A stretch of 64,000 nt of DNA from Alopecurus myosuroides (Eukaryota; Streptophyta; Magnoliopsida; Poales; Poaceae): NCBI GenBank assembly GCA_028641055.1, contig CM054058.1:87245927-87309926 (forward strand), read 5' to 3'. Below the pieces are notes generated by a model. That model did no database searches. It was given only the letters and a program-made list of their open reading frames with translations, and was not told the origin of the DNA. This document shows positions 11,769-24,346 of this stretch, in pieces. Every line of letters begins with the position of its first letter. The stretch's first letter is position 1. The position numbers and the translations under genes are program-made.

Positions 11769-12616
11769 ATGTTAATAAATGGGTAGAAGCTATACCTACA
11801 AAGAGTGCTGATGGTGAAACCACATTATTTTCCCTAGGTTTGGTGTGCCTAGATATCTTATGATGATGGAGGTTCTCATTTTATTCATGGTGGTACTAGA
11901 AAAACCATTGCTAAATATGATGTTAATGATAGAATTGCTTCAGCTCATCATCCCCAAACCAGTGGGCAATTAGAATTATATAATAGAGAAATTAAATCTC
12001 TCTTGCAAAAGACTGTTAATAAATCTAGAAAAAATTGGGCTAGTAAGTTGAATGATGCTTTATGGGCTTATAGAACTGCTTATAAAATTCCTATGGGTAT
12101 GTCTCCTTATAAAATGATTTATTTAATAGTTTGTCACTTACCTTTAGAATTAGAACACAAAGCTTATTGGGCAGTGAAACAACTTAATAAAGATTTTAAA
12201 CTTGCTGGTAAGAAAAGAATGCTTGATTTGAGTTCTCTAGATGAATGGAGATGTGAAGTCTATGAAAATGCTAGCTCTTTAAAGAGAAAGATAAACAATG
12301 GCATGATAGGCGAATTCTTAAAAGAGAGTTTCATGTTGGTGAGAAAGTTCTATTGTATCGGTCTCGTCTACGATTTTTCGCGGGAAAATTACTCTCGAGA
12401 TGGGAAGGACCTTATGTTATTGAAGAGGTGTATCGTTTTGGTGCAATCAAAATTGATTCTGTCAAAGATAACACTACACAAGTGGTAAATGGGCAAAGAC
12501 TCAAACATTACATTTCTGGAGATTCTTATGATGAAGATGTTGATAATATGGAAGTGGTAACCTCGCAAGAGTTCATAAGAGAGAAACTTCTAGAATCTGC
12601 AGAGTCTGTTTTTTAA
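11769..12616 (+). pseudogene. Athila-type gypsy integrase remnant, copy B
   Basis: Same remnant as at 986-1837, with the same missing base before DGGSHF, so that lesion predates the duplication. It keeps [29 protein letters not shown] (open here, where copy A has a stop) and HLPLELEHKAYWAVK. A single-base loss after CEVYENA shifts the frame at about 12275. The following GPY-like region and VNGQRLKHY are read from 12353 to 12616. No N-terminal half is present. Confidence 0.8.
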
Positions 12617-13077
12617 TAGGTAAAAGTTATGTTAAGAAATATTTGGCGGATTACCTTCCAAGTTATATTTTGTCAATTATGGAAAATATGAAAAATATCG
12701 AGCCGAAGAAGGGTAGGAGAAGGTGCCCGAGGGCACCACACCACCTGGCGGCGCGGGCCCACTCCTGGCCGGGCCACCCTATGGTGTGGGCGCCTCGGAG
12801 CCCCTTTCTGACTCGTTTTCGGCTTGCGATTTCCTTTCGTTATGCATACTTTTTCAATATAACCCACGGACCCCCCCCCCCCCCGAGGTCCGTATATTGT
12901 TTTCTCGTCGTGTTTCTGTTTCGGCCTGTTTTTTCTAGTTTTCATCATCACATTTTGATCCACGATCTCCTCTTCCGGACTACCCAAAGATAGTTTCTTT
13001 GTGAACGTCGTCAACCCGTACATGAACGAGTTGAAGACACATCACAAGGAGTTGCTGCTCAAGGATTGGGTGGTGCA
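12617..13077 (+). mobile_element. Athila 3' region after integrase, copy B
   Basis: Matches 1838-2294, including the GC-rich block, a longer C-tract (about 12871-12884) and the terminal GTGCA before the Tat LTR. No open frame here is supported as a gene. Confidence 0.55.
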
Positions 13078-13605
13078 TGTCGAGACATCATAGTAGAATT
13101 CATAGACGGGGGTGCCATGAGACTACCGATAGAGAAGTGGGGGGACGTGATCGTATGATGGAAAATGACACCAGGGTTTTACCCAGGTTCAGTACGTCGC
13201 GACTAGGCGGCGTTCCTACTCCTGCAATCTCACTAATCAGGGCTAAAGCCTTAATAATACAAAATACAATGTGAGGTTAGGTTTAGCTACTCGACAAGGA
13301 TCAACCTCTCGGCGAGTTAGCCTCTAGCTTCTTGTCTATCTTTCTTATCTTCCGTCCGGCTTTATATAATAGCCGGGTTAGGGCTTACAGAATAGGAAAC
13401 CTAGAAGACTATGGTATGTCCTAACTTGGAAGGCAAGAATCCGCCTTCTACTCCAAGCCGTACCACGTGGGCCGTGGTCCGGGTTCTTCTAGAATCCGGC
13501 TTCCGCGCGTCAGCTTACTGGGCCGCCCAATGGACCGTGATCCATTACCATTTAGGACACCCTGGTAATCCGGCACTTTAGAGCACCATCTGATATACCC
13601 CTAAC
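13078..13605 (-). repeat. Minus-strand Tat-family LTR, missing its outer ~20 bp
   Basis: It starts TGTCGAGACATC on the plus strand at exactly the base where copy A has its LTR (2295), and follows the same GTGCA. It ends at ATACCCCTAA, so the last part expected from other LTRs (TTGGTATATATCC...) is missing. It is followed by about 17 bp of scrambled LTR-like filler (GGAGAACCATATGATATA is close to 2798-2815) and then by a plus-strand LTR of the same family. Confidence 0.85.
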
Positions 13606-13622
13606 ATTGGAGAACCATATGA

Positions 13623-14142
13623 TATATCAGATGGTGCTGTAAAGTGCCGGATTACCAGGGTGGCCTAAATGGTAATGGATCACGGTCCATTGGGCGGCCC
13701 AGTAAGATGACGCGCGGAAGCTAGATTCTAGAAGAACCCGGACCACGGCCCACGTGGTACGGCTTGGAGTAGAAGGCGGATTCTTGCCTTCCAAGTTAGG
13801 ACATACCGTAGTCTTCTAGGTTTCCTATTCTGTAAGCCCTAACCCGGCTATTATATAAAGCCGGGCGGGAGATAAGAAAGATAGACAAGAAGCTAGAGGC
13901 TAACTCGCCGAGAGGTTGATCCTTGTCAAGTAGCTAAACCTAAACTCACATTGTACTCTGTATTCTTCAGGATTTAGCCCTGATTAGTGAGATTGCAGGA
14001 GTAGGAACGCCGCCTAGTCGCGACGTACCGAACAAGGGTAAAACCCTGGTGTCATTGTTAGTCATACGATCACGTCCCCCCACTTCTCTATCGGTAGTCT
14101 CATGGCACCCCCATCTATGAATTCTACTAGGATGTCTCGGCA
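13623..14142 (+). repeat. 5' LTR of Tat-like element 2, start missing
   Basis: It matches the 3' LTR from its 25th base on and ends ATGTCTCGGCA. Its first 24 bases are replaced by filler at the head-to-head join with the minus-strand LTR. Further changes are a C-to-A at AAGATGAC and GCTAGATT for GCCGGATT. Confidence 0.9.
13852..13860 (+). promoter_or_regulatory. LTR TATA box, element 2
   Basis: TATATAAAG lies in the symmetrical context CGGCTATTATATAAAGCCG and is kept in every LTR of this family in the window. It is the likely core promoter for the gag-pol transcript. Confidence 0.6.
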
Positions 14143-14144
14143 GT

Positions 14145-14161
14145 TGGCGCCCACCTTGGGG
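14145..14161 (+). other. Primer binding site, element 2
   Basis: TGGCGCCCACCTTGGGG follows the LTR end by 2 bp. It is the place where a tRNA 3' end primes minus-strand synthesis. The TGGCGCC start fits a tRNA ending in GGCGCCA, but I cannot assign the tRNA from sequence alone. Confidence 0.75.
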
Positions 14162-14210
14162 CCAGCGACGTCAGGCGTTATGTTTCGATCGGGGATACTC
14201 TGCAGAGGCA

Positions 14211-17200
14211 ATGGGATTCTATGGTGGAAGCAAATTTATCCCACCCGCCCTATACCCAGTCGACGAAGACTATGACGCCGGATTTTGCTCAGATCACCGA
14301 TATCATGCCGAATCTCACTTTATCGGTATGGTGCCATCCGCGAAAACACGGATGAAAGCAATCCCGTGCAAGAGGTAGAAAACAACAATCCCACATTAGA
14401 GGTGGAAGATCCGACATCCGTCAATATGACGACGAACTCGGAAGCTGACTCTTTATTAGCCGCCATTGAGGCGAGATTGGAATCAGAACCTGGATCAGAT
14501 GATTTCGATTCCGAAGATGAAGACGAGGACGCTTTCAAAAGAAAATTCAAATCTCTTCAAGAGGGATTCCATGAAGTACTAATGTCAAAACCGGCTGAAA
14601 ACACGGATGCCGATAGTCAGGAAAGCCCTAGAACACGTCCGCAAGAGGAAGAGAGAGAAGAAGGGGAAACCACTCCAACATATCCCGATGTCAAAGAATT
14701 GACAGAGGACGAACCTGGTAAAAAACCTCCCTCTTCCAAGAAAAAGCACAAAGCTTCCAAGAAACTCCAGTACAAGCTCCGGAAGAAAAAGTGGTTGATC
14801 CAGCCAACGAAAACCTAGAAGCGGGAGGAGGAAGTGGAGTTAAGCCTGCGGAGAAGAAAACGAAGGAAATCTCTGTTCCGCCAATGTCAGAGCAAGACGA
14901 ACAAGATCTACTTCAAACACTAGTGGGACAACACGAACCCCCTGAAGTGCTGGAAGCTAGGAGACAAGCTCTCCAAAGGCAACAACAACATCTATTTCGA
15001 ACTCGGGAACACCTCCAAAAAACCCAGGCTGACATTAAGTTCAAGCAGGAAGAAATCGAGGAGTACGAGAGAAGGAATAGATCTGGCATTAAACCTACAC
15101 GGTTACCCGGAATAGCAAGACCGGAAGTACTGCTGCCAAAGGAACGGTTTCAAAACCCAGCCTGGCAAAAGCAAGTAAATGGCAAAGATGGCAGAGGCGA
15201 ACCTATATACAAAACCGCAGCAGAAAACGCGGAAGCCGCGTTCGCCATCCTCAACAACGATATGTACTCCAATGGCGAAAAACTTCAATGGGTGTATGCG
15301 TTCCTAGGAAAGGCATTGCAACAGCAACAGCGAGGGCAAGCACGATCAGGGAAGTTGCACGACGACTCAGCCCTATGCAAAACAGCTACATGCGACGCTG
15401 GAGCACTCGGTCTTGAAGAACCTGGAGATTCAAGTGATTCAAAAGAGAAGAAATCAGATCCGAGGAAGGACAAGAAAAAGCCCGACAACAAGGATGCAGC
15501 GTCCAGAACCGGATCCCATCTGCTGAAAGATGGAATTAATCCTCGAGATCGGGAAGAACAAAACCGGAAGGACGGAAAAGCAATGCCGCCTCCGAGACGC
15601 CCCGCTGAAAAAGCCGGAAGACACGATATACCTCATAGGCGTGAGAGATCCCGTACGCCCCCCAGGAATAAGGAAATACACAGGTGTAGAACTCCGCCTT
15701 ATCCCAAAGGGCACGATAACGGAGGAAATAGAGACAATCCCGGAAAAGCCCGTTCACGCAACAATTGAAAAGAAAGGAGCAGATCCCCTTCTGTCCATTC
15801 AGCCGGTAGATACTCCGCACACATTGACAGAGCGGAAAGAGATGACTTATACTTCGGGCCTAAGTGTTTCACTGACAGGATCCGAAGGATAACTCTACAT
15901 TTTGGCTTCGCCAAAGTTGGTCCAACATATCAAAAATATACCGGCAGTACAAACCCGGATACCTGGCTCTCAGACTATTACATAGCCGTCCAGATTAACA
16001 ATGGTACAGACTTAGAGGCAGTAAAATTCCTCCCCCTTATGTTACTGGATGGATCCAGAGATTGGATCAATGGGTTACCGTCAAGAACTGTCGACGGCTG
16101 GGATGATATGGCTAGAGTTTTTACTCAGCATTTCCGGGGAACCTACAAACGCCCCAACAGCAACAACCAGCTAAACCGCTGCACCCAGTTTGAAGATGAA
16201 CCATATGTGGACTTTATCTCGAGATGTACTGCAATGAAAAATAGTTGCTCTGGAGTAACTGACGTACAAGCAATGCATGCTTTCGTCAATGGCTTAAAAC
16301 CCGGACTCGTACCGTTCATGATCGATTCCAAAAAGCATAAAGATCTCGGATCTATGCTTACAACCGCCAATGAGCATGCAGCAGCCGAAGACGATATCAG
16401 AGCGAGAGGTGGCAATATTGACACTTTGATTCAAGCCAAAAAGACCCCTCTCCCTGAGAAAAAAGCAACTCCAGAAGGACACCAAAAATCCAAAGAAGTT
16501 AACATGGCCTTTGGAAGAGAAAATGGGAGCAAATGGAAAGGACGAAGAACAGAACCGATCAACTACACCAAAGAAGAGTGGGAAAGAATCAAGTCGGAAA
16601 ACTGTGTCCACCATTCGCAATTTGGGAAACCCACCCATACTAACGCACAATGCCGGCTCAACAAGCATATGAAAGGCAGTGCAGGATCCGGAAGCAAAGG
16701 GAAGCATTCCAAGAGGAAATTTTCCAAGCAAAAGCCAGAAGCTGAAAAAGAAGACAGTGAATCGGATACTGACGAAAAAATCCAGGAACAACAGCGAAAA
16801 GGCGAGCCTAAGTTTCCGAGAGTTGATGGAGAATGCAACCTAACTTTCCTGGCAACTCCCTCAGCAAAGGTGGCAAAGAGAAGACTTCGAGAAATAAACG
16901 CGGTTGTTCCCGCAACCCCGAAATTCTTGAAATACTCAAATACACCAATTACCTGGGATCAGTCTGATCATCCCGGAAACATCCTAGAACCCGGCACGCA
17001 AGCTCTAGTTGTAAGCCCTATTGTTCAAAACACTAGGCTAAAAAGAGTGCTGATGGATGGAGGGTCCAGCATTAACATAATGTACCTCGATACACTGAAG
17101 CATCTGCGAATCTCCGAGACCCAGCTCAATCATAGCAACATACGTTTTCACGGCATCGTCGCTGGCAGGCAAGCACGATCCCTAGGAGAAATTTCCCTAC

Positions 17201-17628
17201 ATGTAACCTTCGGAGAGAAATATCATTCCCGCCAGGAAAAAGTATCCTTCGAGGTTGTGTCGTTCGAAAGTGTATATCACGCAATACTCGGACGTCCAGC
17301 TTTCGCCAAATTCATGGCAAAATCGTGTTATATTTATAACAAGATGAAGATGCCAGGGCCAAAAGGAGGAGTAATCACCATAAAGGAAGACTTCAAGTTG
17401 GCGAACGAGCTGGAAAAAGAAAACGCCCTTTGCACAGAAAAAGTGATAGAAAAGGAAGAACTGAAGGAGCTGGTAAAAGAAGTATCGCCGACAGAAATGC
17501 CGGCAGGAAAAGAAAGCCGGAAGCCGGTAGACAGCTTCAAAGCTTCCGAGAATACAAGACAGGTTATCCTAAATCCTAAAGATCCAACAAAGTTTGTCGT
17601 AGTAGGAACTAGGATGACCGACAAATAG
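14211..17628 (+). pseudogene. gag-protease of Tat-like element 2
   Basis: The ATG at 14211 (MGFYGGSKF) matches the start in element 3. A 7-bp loss near 14334 and a shift near 14800 break the first part. From 14791 to 17625 one frame runs with a single TGA at 15766-15768. In order it has an acidic, Lys/Glu-rich N-terminal region, an Arg/Ser/Pro-rich stretch (RRERSRTPPRNK), a gag core (NPDTWLSDYY, WINGLPSRTV, QHFRGTYKRP), a degenerate Cys/His motif (CVHHSQFGKPTHTNAQC) and a retropepsin-like protease with LMDGGSSINIMY and AILGRPAF. It ends at a TAG (17626) that lies in the same frame as the following RT. Both the TGA and the TAG also occur at the same codons in element 3. Confidence 0.85.
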
Positions 17629-20600
17629 GAAAGCGAGCTCATCAAGTTCCTCCGTGAGAACTGGGACATATTCGCATGGTGTCCAGCGGACATGCCAGGC
17701 GTACCCAGGGAACTTGCTGAGTACAAACTTAAGGTGATTTCAGGATCCAAACCCGTCAAACAAGGTCTCCGTCGATTTGACGGAAGAAGACGGAAGGCTA
17801 TTGGCAAGGAAATTATCCGGCTATTTGCAGCTGATTTTATCCGGGAAGTTATACATACTGAATGGTCTGCAAATCCAGTATTAGTCTCGAAGAAAGATAG
17901 TACCGTTCTTAGGATATGTATAGATTACACCGGCCTAAACAAATTGTGCCCAAAAGATAGATTTGCGTTACCGCGAATCGATCAAATAATAGATGCCACT
18001 GCTGGCTCTGAGATTTTATGCTTTTTGGACGCTTATTCCGGGTATCATCAAATACGAATGAAGGAAGAATATCAAATCAAAACTTCCTTCATAACCCCGT
18101 ATGGGACGTACTACTACATAACCATGCCTTTTGGCCTGAAGAACGCATGCGCAACTTACCAGCGTTGCATGCAACGATGTTTGCATAGTCAGATTGGCAC
18201 AAATGTTCATGTTTACGTGGACGACATTGCCGTCGTTTCCAAGGAAAAGGACACAGTGCGTATTCAGGGTTCCCTCGGGTAAACTTTTGGGTTTCATCGT
18301 TTCTCACAGAGGAATAGAAGTAAACCCGGAAAAGATCAAGGCAATCCTAAACATCTCAAGGCCTACATGTGTAAAGGATGTACAAAGATTGACGGGTTCT
18401 GCAGCTGCCGTTAGCAGGTTTATTAGCCGGCTAGGAGACAAAGCTCTGCCATTATACAAATTGTTGAAAAAATCCGACAAATTTGTGTGGACAGAAGAAG
18501 CAGATGCAGCATTAACCCAGCTAAAAGAAACCTTGATGAACGCTCCGATTTTGGCATCCCCAAAAGACGAAGAACCCATGTTATTGTACCTCACAGCTAC
18601 AAACCGGGTTATCAGTGCAATAATAGTTGTGGAAAGACGGAAAGACGAGTAAAGCACACCAGATCAACATCCGGTATATTATGTAAGCGAAGTTTTTTCC
18701 GAGTCCAAACAAAGGTACCCACACTATCAAAAACTGGCATATGACATTTTTCGCATCTCAAAAGCTTCGTCATTATTTCCAAGGACATTCCATAACAGTG
18801 GTATGCAAAGCACCACTAGGGGATATAATCAACAATGCGGACGCAACAGGACGAGTAGCCAAATGGGGAATCGAGTTGGCTGCGTTCGACATTAAGTACC
18901 AACCCCGGACGGCAATAAAATCCCAGGTGTTGGCAGATTTTGTCGCTGATTGGACAGAAGCAATGGAAAACACACCAATGTCGGAGTCGGAATACTGGGT
19001 TATGCACTTTGACGGATCCAAGATGAAAGAAGGTGCTGGAGCTGGTGTAGTCCTAAAATCCCCAAAGGGAGATACAATGGAATATGTATTACAAATACAC
19101 TTCAATGCCAGCAATAATGTGGCAGAATACGAAGCTTTGCTTCACGGCTTGCACATTGCAAAAGAAATAGTTGTCAAACGCATATTATGCTATGGTGACT
19201 CAGATTTGGTACAGCAACAGCTCAACCAAACATGGGACGCCAAAAGCCCCATCATGGCCGAATACCGGAGAACGGTGGACGAGTTTGTAATCTTCTTCCT
19301 AGGATTTGAAGTACTTCACATCAAAAGGGAAGAAAACTGGAACGTGGATGCATTAGCCCGCATGGGATCGGAAAGAGTGAAAACCTTACCACCAAGTGTG
19401 TTTGTCCAGCATTTACACGAACCATCCGTGGAGATGTCGACTATCCTCTTGTTTCCGAGTCAATCGAAGTCCTGCTTGTTAACCCGGATTGGACAATTCC
19501 ATATATAAACTTCTTAGTAGATCAGAAGTACCCGGATGGAGCAGACGGGCCTTGCAAAGACAAATAAAACGTCGATGCAAAGGATAGACGGTAATCAATG
19601 ATTGCCTGTATAAACGCAGTACTATCAGAATTTTTCTGCGATGTATTTCGTCAGAAGAAGGACGAGAAATCCTGCAAGAAATCCATGCTGGAGATTGCGG
19701 ACATCATGCTCAATCAAAAAAGCATTCCGTGCGGGGTTTTTCTGGCTAACAGCCAAGACAGATGTCGAACACATAGTTAATACATGTGTCGGATGTCAGT
19801 ATTATGCCAAGCAGATGAATATGCCAGCCCAAGCACTCAAAACTATCCCTATTACATGGCCGTTTCCGGTCTGGGGGGCTAGATTTGATGGGACCATTCA
19901 AAACTGCAAGGGGAGGACTGACACATCTACTCATTGCAGTGGATAAGTATACCAAGTGGGTGGAGGCAAAACCCATCAAAAATCTTGACGGTGTAAATGC
20001 CAGAAATTTCAACGTTGACGTAGTCATGAGATACGGCGTTCCAAATAGCATAATAACCGACAACGGGAAAAATTTCTCCATTGGAGGGTTGGCAAAATAT
20101 TGCCGACAAACGGGAATTCGCCTAGATCTTGCATCGGTGGTTCACCCGCAATCCAATGGATAGGTTGAAAGAATGAACAGCTCAATCCTGCAAGGAATAC
20201 GCCCAAGACTCGAATCTCCTCTTCTTAGAGCAGCTGGAGGATGGGTGGAAGAATTACCCTCTGTGCTTTGGAGCATTCGAACGACGCCAAACAGGTCAGC
20301 AGGGCAAACCCCGTTTTTCCAAGTTTATGGTGCGGAAGCAGTTCTTCCAGCGGACATGATCCATGATATCCCAAGAGTGCAGGCTTTCGATGACTCAGAT
20401 GCCTAAAGCGCACGACAGGATGCCGTCGATCTCTTAGAAGAAGAACGAGAACTTGTGCTTCAAAGATCCGCCATCTATCAGCAAGGTTTACGACGTTACC
20501 ATAGTCGGAAAATCAGGCATCGTTTAAAGAAGGTGACTTAGTGCTAAGATTGGTGCAGCAAAGGAAGCACAAATTGGCCCCAGTTTGGGAAGGACCATTC

Positions 20601-20768
20601 ATCATTAGCAAGGCTATGAAAAATGGATCATACTATCTTGTAGATATTCGAGATATGGAAGATGATCCCGAGAAGCCGAATCACAAAAGAAAGAGAAAGA
20701 TAGATGATGAACTAGGAGAGACAAAGAGGCCCTGGAGCATCCAGCAGTTACGTCCCTTCTATACTTAG
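17629..20768 (+). pseudogene. pol (RT, RNase H, second RNase H, integrase) of Tat-like element 2
   Basis: It starts in frame after the TAG with ESELIKFLRENWDIFAW. RT motifs include WSANPVLVSKKD, FLDAYSGYHQI, TMPFGLKN and the catalytic YVDD in VHVYVDDIAVV at about 18220. A deletion of roughly 68 bp follows at 18256, relative to element 3. A TAA near 18651, a 2-bp loss near 18740 and further lesions split RNase H (HFDGSKMKEGAGAG, NNVAEYEALLHGL, YGDSDLVQ) from integrase. Integrase pieces are CVGCQYYAKQ, IITDNGKNFS, HPQSNG followed by a stop in place of Gln (20161), RMNSSILQGI and WEGPFIISKA. It is more damaged than element 3. Confidence 0.85.
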
Positions 20769-21394
20769 TTCAATTTCTATGTAAACATCTATGAGATCAT
20801 GAAATAAAGTTGTCGGAATTCATACATCTGTGTTTTTTACATGTTTATTATAGTTTAAAGCATAATTTCGTCTTATCTATTTCCCAATGATCTTTCAAAA
20901 TACTCAATGTTAACCCGGATTGTGCCTGCGTGCTCGGTGTTAAAAAACTGAATGATTTTCAGCCTAAAGTGCCTTAGGGAAACCCAGATTGTGCCTGCGT
21001 GCCTGAGTTTCATTCAAAAAATTCCTTACTATTTTCTAAGTATTATCTGATTGTTTATGTGCTGGGTTGCTGTAGCTAGTAAGTAAAAAATGTCTTTAGT
21101 ATGATCCATGTTTCCGAGTTTAGACTAATTGGTTATACCCAGTCACTCGGCATGAAGATTAAAATGCTATCGAGCCATTTCAAACACTAAGGACAGTTAA
21201 AGCATATAAACCAGAGAACTTAGAAGATAAAGGAATAAAAACCCGAAAAACTTGCAAAGGACTAAATAATACTGCTGCAAAAGGCGGAGTACTTGTTCAT
21301 ACAAAAGAATAAGAAGCATTACAATAAAGTTTACATTGTAAGATCAGTAATGCTCCTATTTCTTATCTCTCTACCCAGGTCCAGGAAAATTCCT
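20769..21394. other. Non-coding strip between convergent pol and antisense gene, element 2
   Basis: No gene is seen. Two copies of an about 25-bp motif, both containing ATTGTGCCTGCGTGC, lie at 20913-20937 and 20982-21007. They are kept in elements 1 and 3. The strip probably carries the transcript 3' ends of both strands. Confidence 0.5.
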
Positions 21395-24346
21395 TCAGGC
21401 ATCCGAGTCATCTTCACTGTTGGACTCCTCGGGAACTTCTGGAATTGCTTCCTCCGGGTAGAAGATGGAGACGTTAACCATGGAGGCAATCTTGGTGGCG
21501 TGACCTTTGATCTCGTCAAAGATGCTGGTCCACTGCACTTCCGTGTATCCTTGCGGGATGCCGGATGCCACACGCCAAGATTTGGCAGAAGGGTAGTGCA
21601 TGCGCATGAGCCCTAGAGCCATGCGCGCACCACCGCGTGCCGCGGAGCGCAAGGTGGATTCCCTGGACTCCACTACCTCCACGATAGCTCCCGAAAGTTT
21701 TTTAACTTCCGAGAACTCCCCAGTCCTTGCGGGAAGGCATTTCTTGACAAGCAACATTCCCGCAGCCTTGATTGCGGTGAATACCTTCCCAAAGGCTCGG
21801 ATTTTTTCAATCCGAGTAAGTGCTGGGTCATCTCCTATTTTTTCAAACAATTAACCAAAGTGTTAGCGAAAAAACAAAGAAAGAGTATCAAACATGGAAA
21901 ATCCGGTAAAGATAAATTACTCACCGAGAATTTTTTTACATCTCGGATCCCTCCTCCAAGCGCTGGGTCAAGGCGTTCTCCAGATCTTGGATGGTCGCCT
22001 TGTCTTTAGCACCTTGATCGGAGGCCTTGGACTCGGCAATGCCGACAGCCAGCAGGCTGGCCTCCAGTTCCTTCTGTAACTTCATATTCTCCTTATGAAG
22101 GTCTAGATTTTCCCGGCGGAGATTTTCGGCATTGCCGGCATCTTCAGCAATTTGCTTGGATTTCGCCAAAGCAGCTGAAAAGCAAGTAAAAAAGACGAGT
22201 TAGAAAACTCAGAAAAACACTTAGAAAAACTTTACAACTGGAAGCAGATACGTTTCTTACCTGCTGTTTCCTCCAGCTGATGTTGTGAGGATGCCAGTTC
22301 TGCCTTCTTAACATCAAGAATAGAGAGAAGGTTTTTCACCTCCTTATTCTTGATGCTAAGTTTGCCAAAAACTTCCAGGTTTATGCTTTCAGCGGTTTGC
22401 TGAAACACGGAAAAGAGACAAAATGCTTAAGTTAAAAACAAGCATGAAAAGTGAAAAAAGCACTAAGTTAAAAGCATGCATTTGACTTATTGCTTGGGGG
22501 CTAGAGATATTACCTGGCTCATCCGCTGTAAACCTGACAAGTTTTCGGTGAACTCTTTTGCAAACACTGCAAAAAGAGTCCCGACATTGTTAAGTCCTTC
22601 GTGGATAACCTTGAAGTCCTTATCAAAGGTTGGAATGGGATCCGCCTCAGTTGTCCAAGAAGGACCTCCCATTTCCAGGGTCGCCCTTTCCCCCGTGTCC
22701 GTTTCCAGCACAATGGGATGGATGGTCTGCTGGGTTTCTTTGTTGGTAGAAGCAGTATGATCTTCTGTAGCTGCAACTGGGGTGCCCGGGGCGGTTGCAG
22801 GAGAAGGATGTGGACCTATGTTGGCCACAGATTTAACCCTCTTTAGCTTTTTACGCTTCAAGGTTGAGGCAGCCAAGCTAAAAAGAGAAGTACCGGAAAT
22901 TTAAAAATCCGACACAAAGGAAGAAATTCCGACAAAAATAGAAAACCCGGATATGAAACCTGGAGGTAGCGACGGGGATACTGTCAAGATTGATCACTTC
23001 CTGGGAGGTGGAAATCTTCTTGCGTTTCCGTCCATCAGCGAAGTTAGCACGCAATGCGTCCAACTCGGCATCAGTTGCAAGATCCGACTCAGGAAGATCG
23101 AGGGTCTGTCAAAAAGACAAAGTCCGGGTTAAGACTATTATCCGAGAAAGAAAAAGAATACAAAACCCAAAATGTAAAAGAGTACCTTTGGAGCCGGGTT
23201 AGACGCCGGGTACATCGGCCGACTTTCCTCATATTGGTTGCACGAGGCGACCAACTGATTTACGCGCTTCCGCAAGTCCTTCGCCGACAAAGACTTGTTC
23301 GTCGTCCACATAGCGTCAGTGGTTCCCGTATAGTCGCACAAAAGCTGGGAACCATGGTCAGCCAAAGGCTGAATTCGCCTATCTAACCAGCATAGAAATG
23401 TATCCATGCCGGTCAGAGGTGGATTGGAGGTAACGAGGTTGGCGATGCGCCGCTTAATCCGAAGGAGATCTGGCGGCAGGGTCTGTACTGCTTTTGTTCC
23501 CCAGTTTTCTTGGGGAATGGCCGCGGTGTTGGCGAAAGGTGGAATCCCAGTGGTTTTTCCGGGAAAAGGAACGTTTGGATGATAGAAGAAGCAACCCGTC
23601 CAGAATTTGACGGATTCCGAGGTCTTGATCTTGGGGAACCAATCCTCCCTGAATCTACGCAGGGTAAAGGAAATGGTTCCGCAAGTCGGGAGTGCGCCCT
23701 CGGAAGGGTTACGCTTAACCCCGAAGCAATATTGCCAGAATTCTAACCTAGGGGCTAAACCTAGGTAGCCTTCCAAAAGAGCCTAGAATCCGGCTAAGTA
23801 GAGGATGGAGTTAGCTGGCAAGTTGTGGGGTTGGATGTGATACTGGTTAAGTACCTGGAGGAAGAAGACGGATGGCAGAAATCCCATACCTCGTAAGATA
23901 TGAGATGTCAGAAGAACCCGCTCTCCGGTCCTAGGAAGGGGCTCGGACTCTTCCTCCTCGCACCGCCATTTGCCTTTCGCGATCATTCCCTCCTTCTCCA
24001 TTGTCGGAAGAATAGAGGGGGGAATGTTGCACCGGCTCTAGTTGCCGGCACTTTCACCCTCGTCCTCCGCTCCGGCGGCAGCGGACGCAGTGGCAAGCTC
24101 TTCTCCGACGAGCGTGATTTTCTCCTCCACCATTTCGGGAGCGAAAGGTGGAGGCGGCGCGGAAGAAGACGCGGCCAGGGTTGCAGCCGTGAGAGGTGGA
24201 TCCTCACGGGCCTGGCCGCCAGAAGATTTCTCCGGCTCGTCGCCGGTGGCGCGGTTCGGCGAATCCACCATAGGATCCATGGTGTTGATTATGTCGTCGA
24301 TCTCTGCGGTGACGGAGCGGTCCGGGGAAGCGCGCGGAGAGTCCAT
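21395..24346 (-). pseudogene. Antisense multi-exon gene of Tat-like element 2 (Transposase_28-like)
   Basis: It reads opposite to gag-pol from the ATG at 24346 (MDSPRASPDRSV). Exon 1 carries an Ala/Glu-rich N-terminus and the Transposase_28-like core, with LAPRLEFWQYCFGVKRN, TISFTLRRFREDW and SVKFWTGCFFYHP. Later exons match those of element 3: GRKRKK basic stretch, exon 3 with PIPTFDKDF, exons 4-5 predicted coiled coil, and last exon with ALGLMRMHYPSAKSW and EDDSDA tail. Splice sites are clear, for example CAG acceptor before CAAACCGCTG near 22395, donor GCAG/GTAAGAAAC near 22260 and acceptor TTTTCAG/CTGCTTTGG near 22176. Lesions include a TAG in AGN*SR near 24038, a break near 23780 and a stop near 21936. 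Function unknown. Confidence 0.75.
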
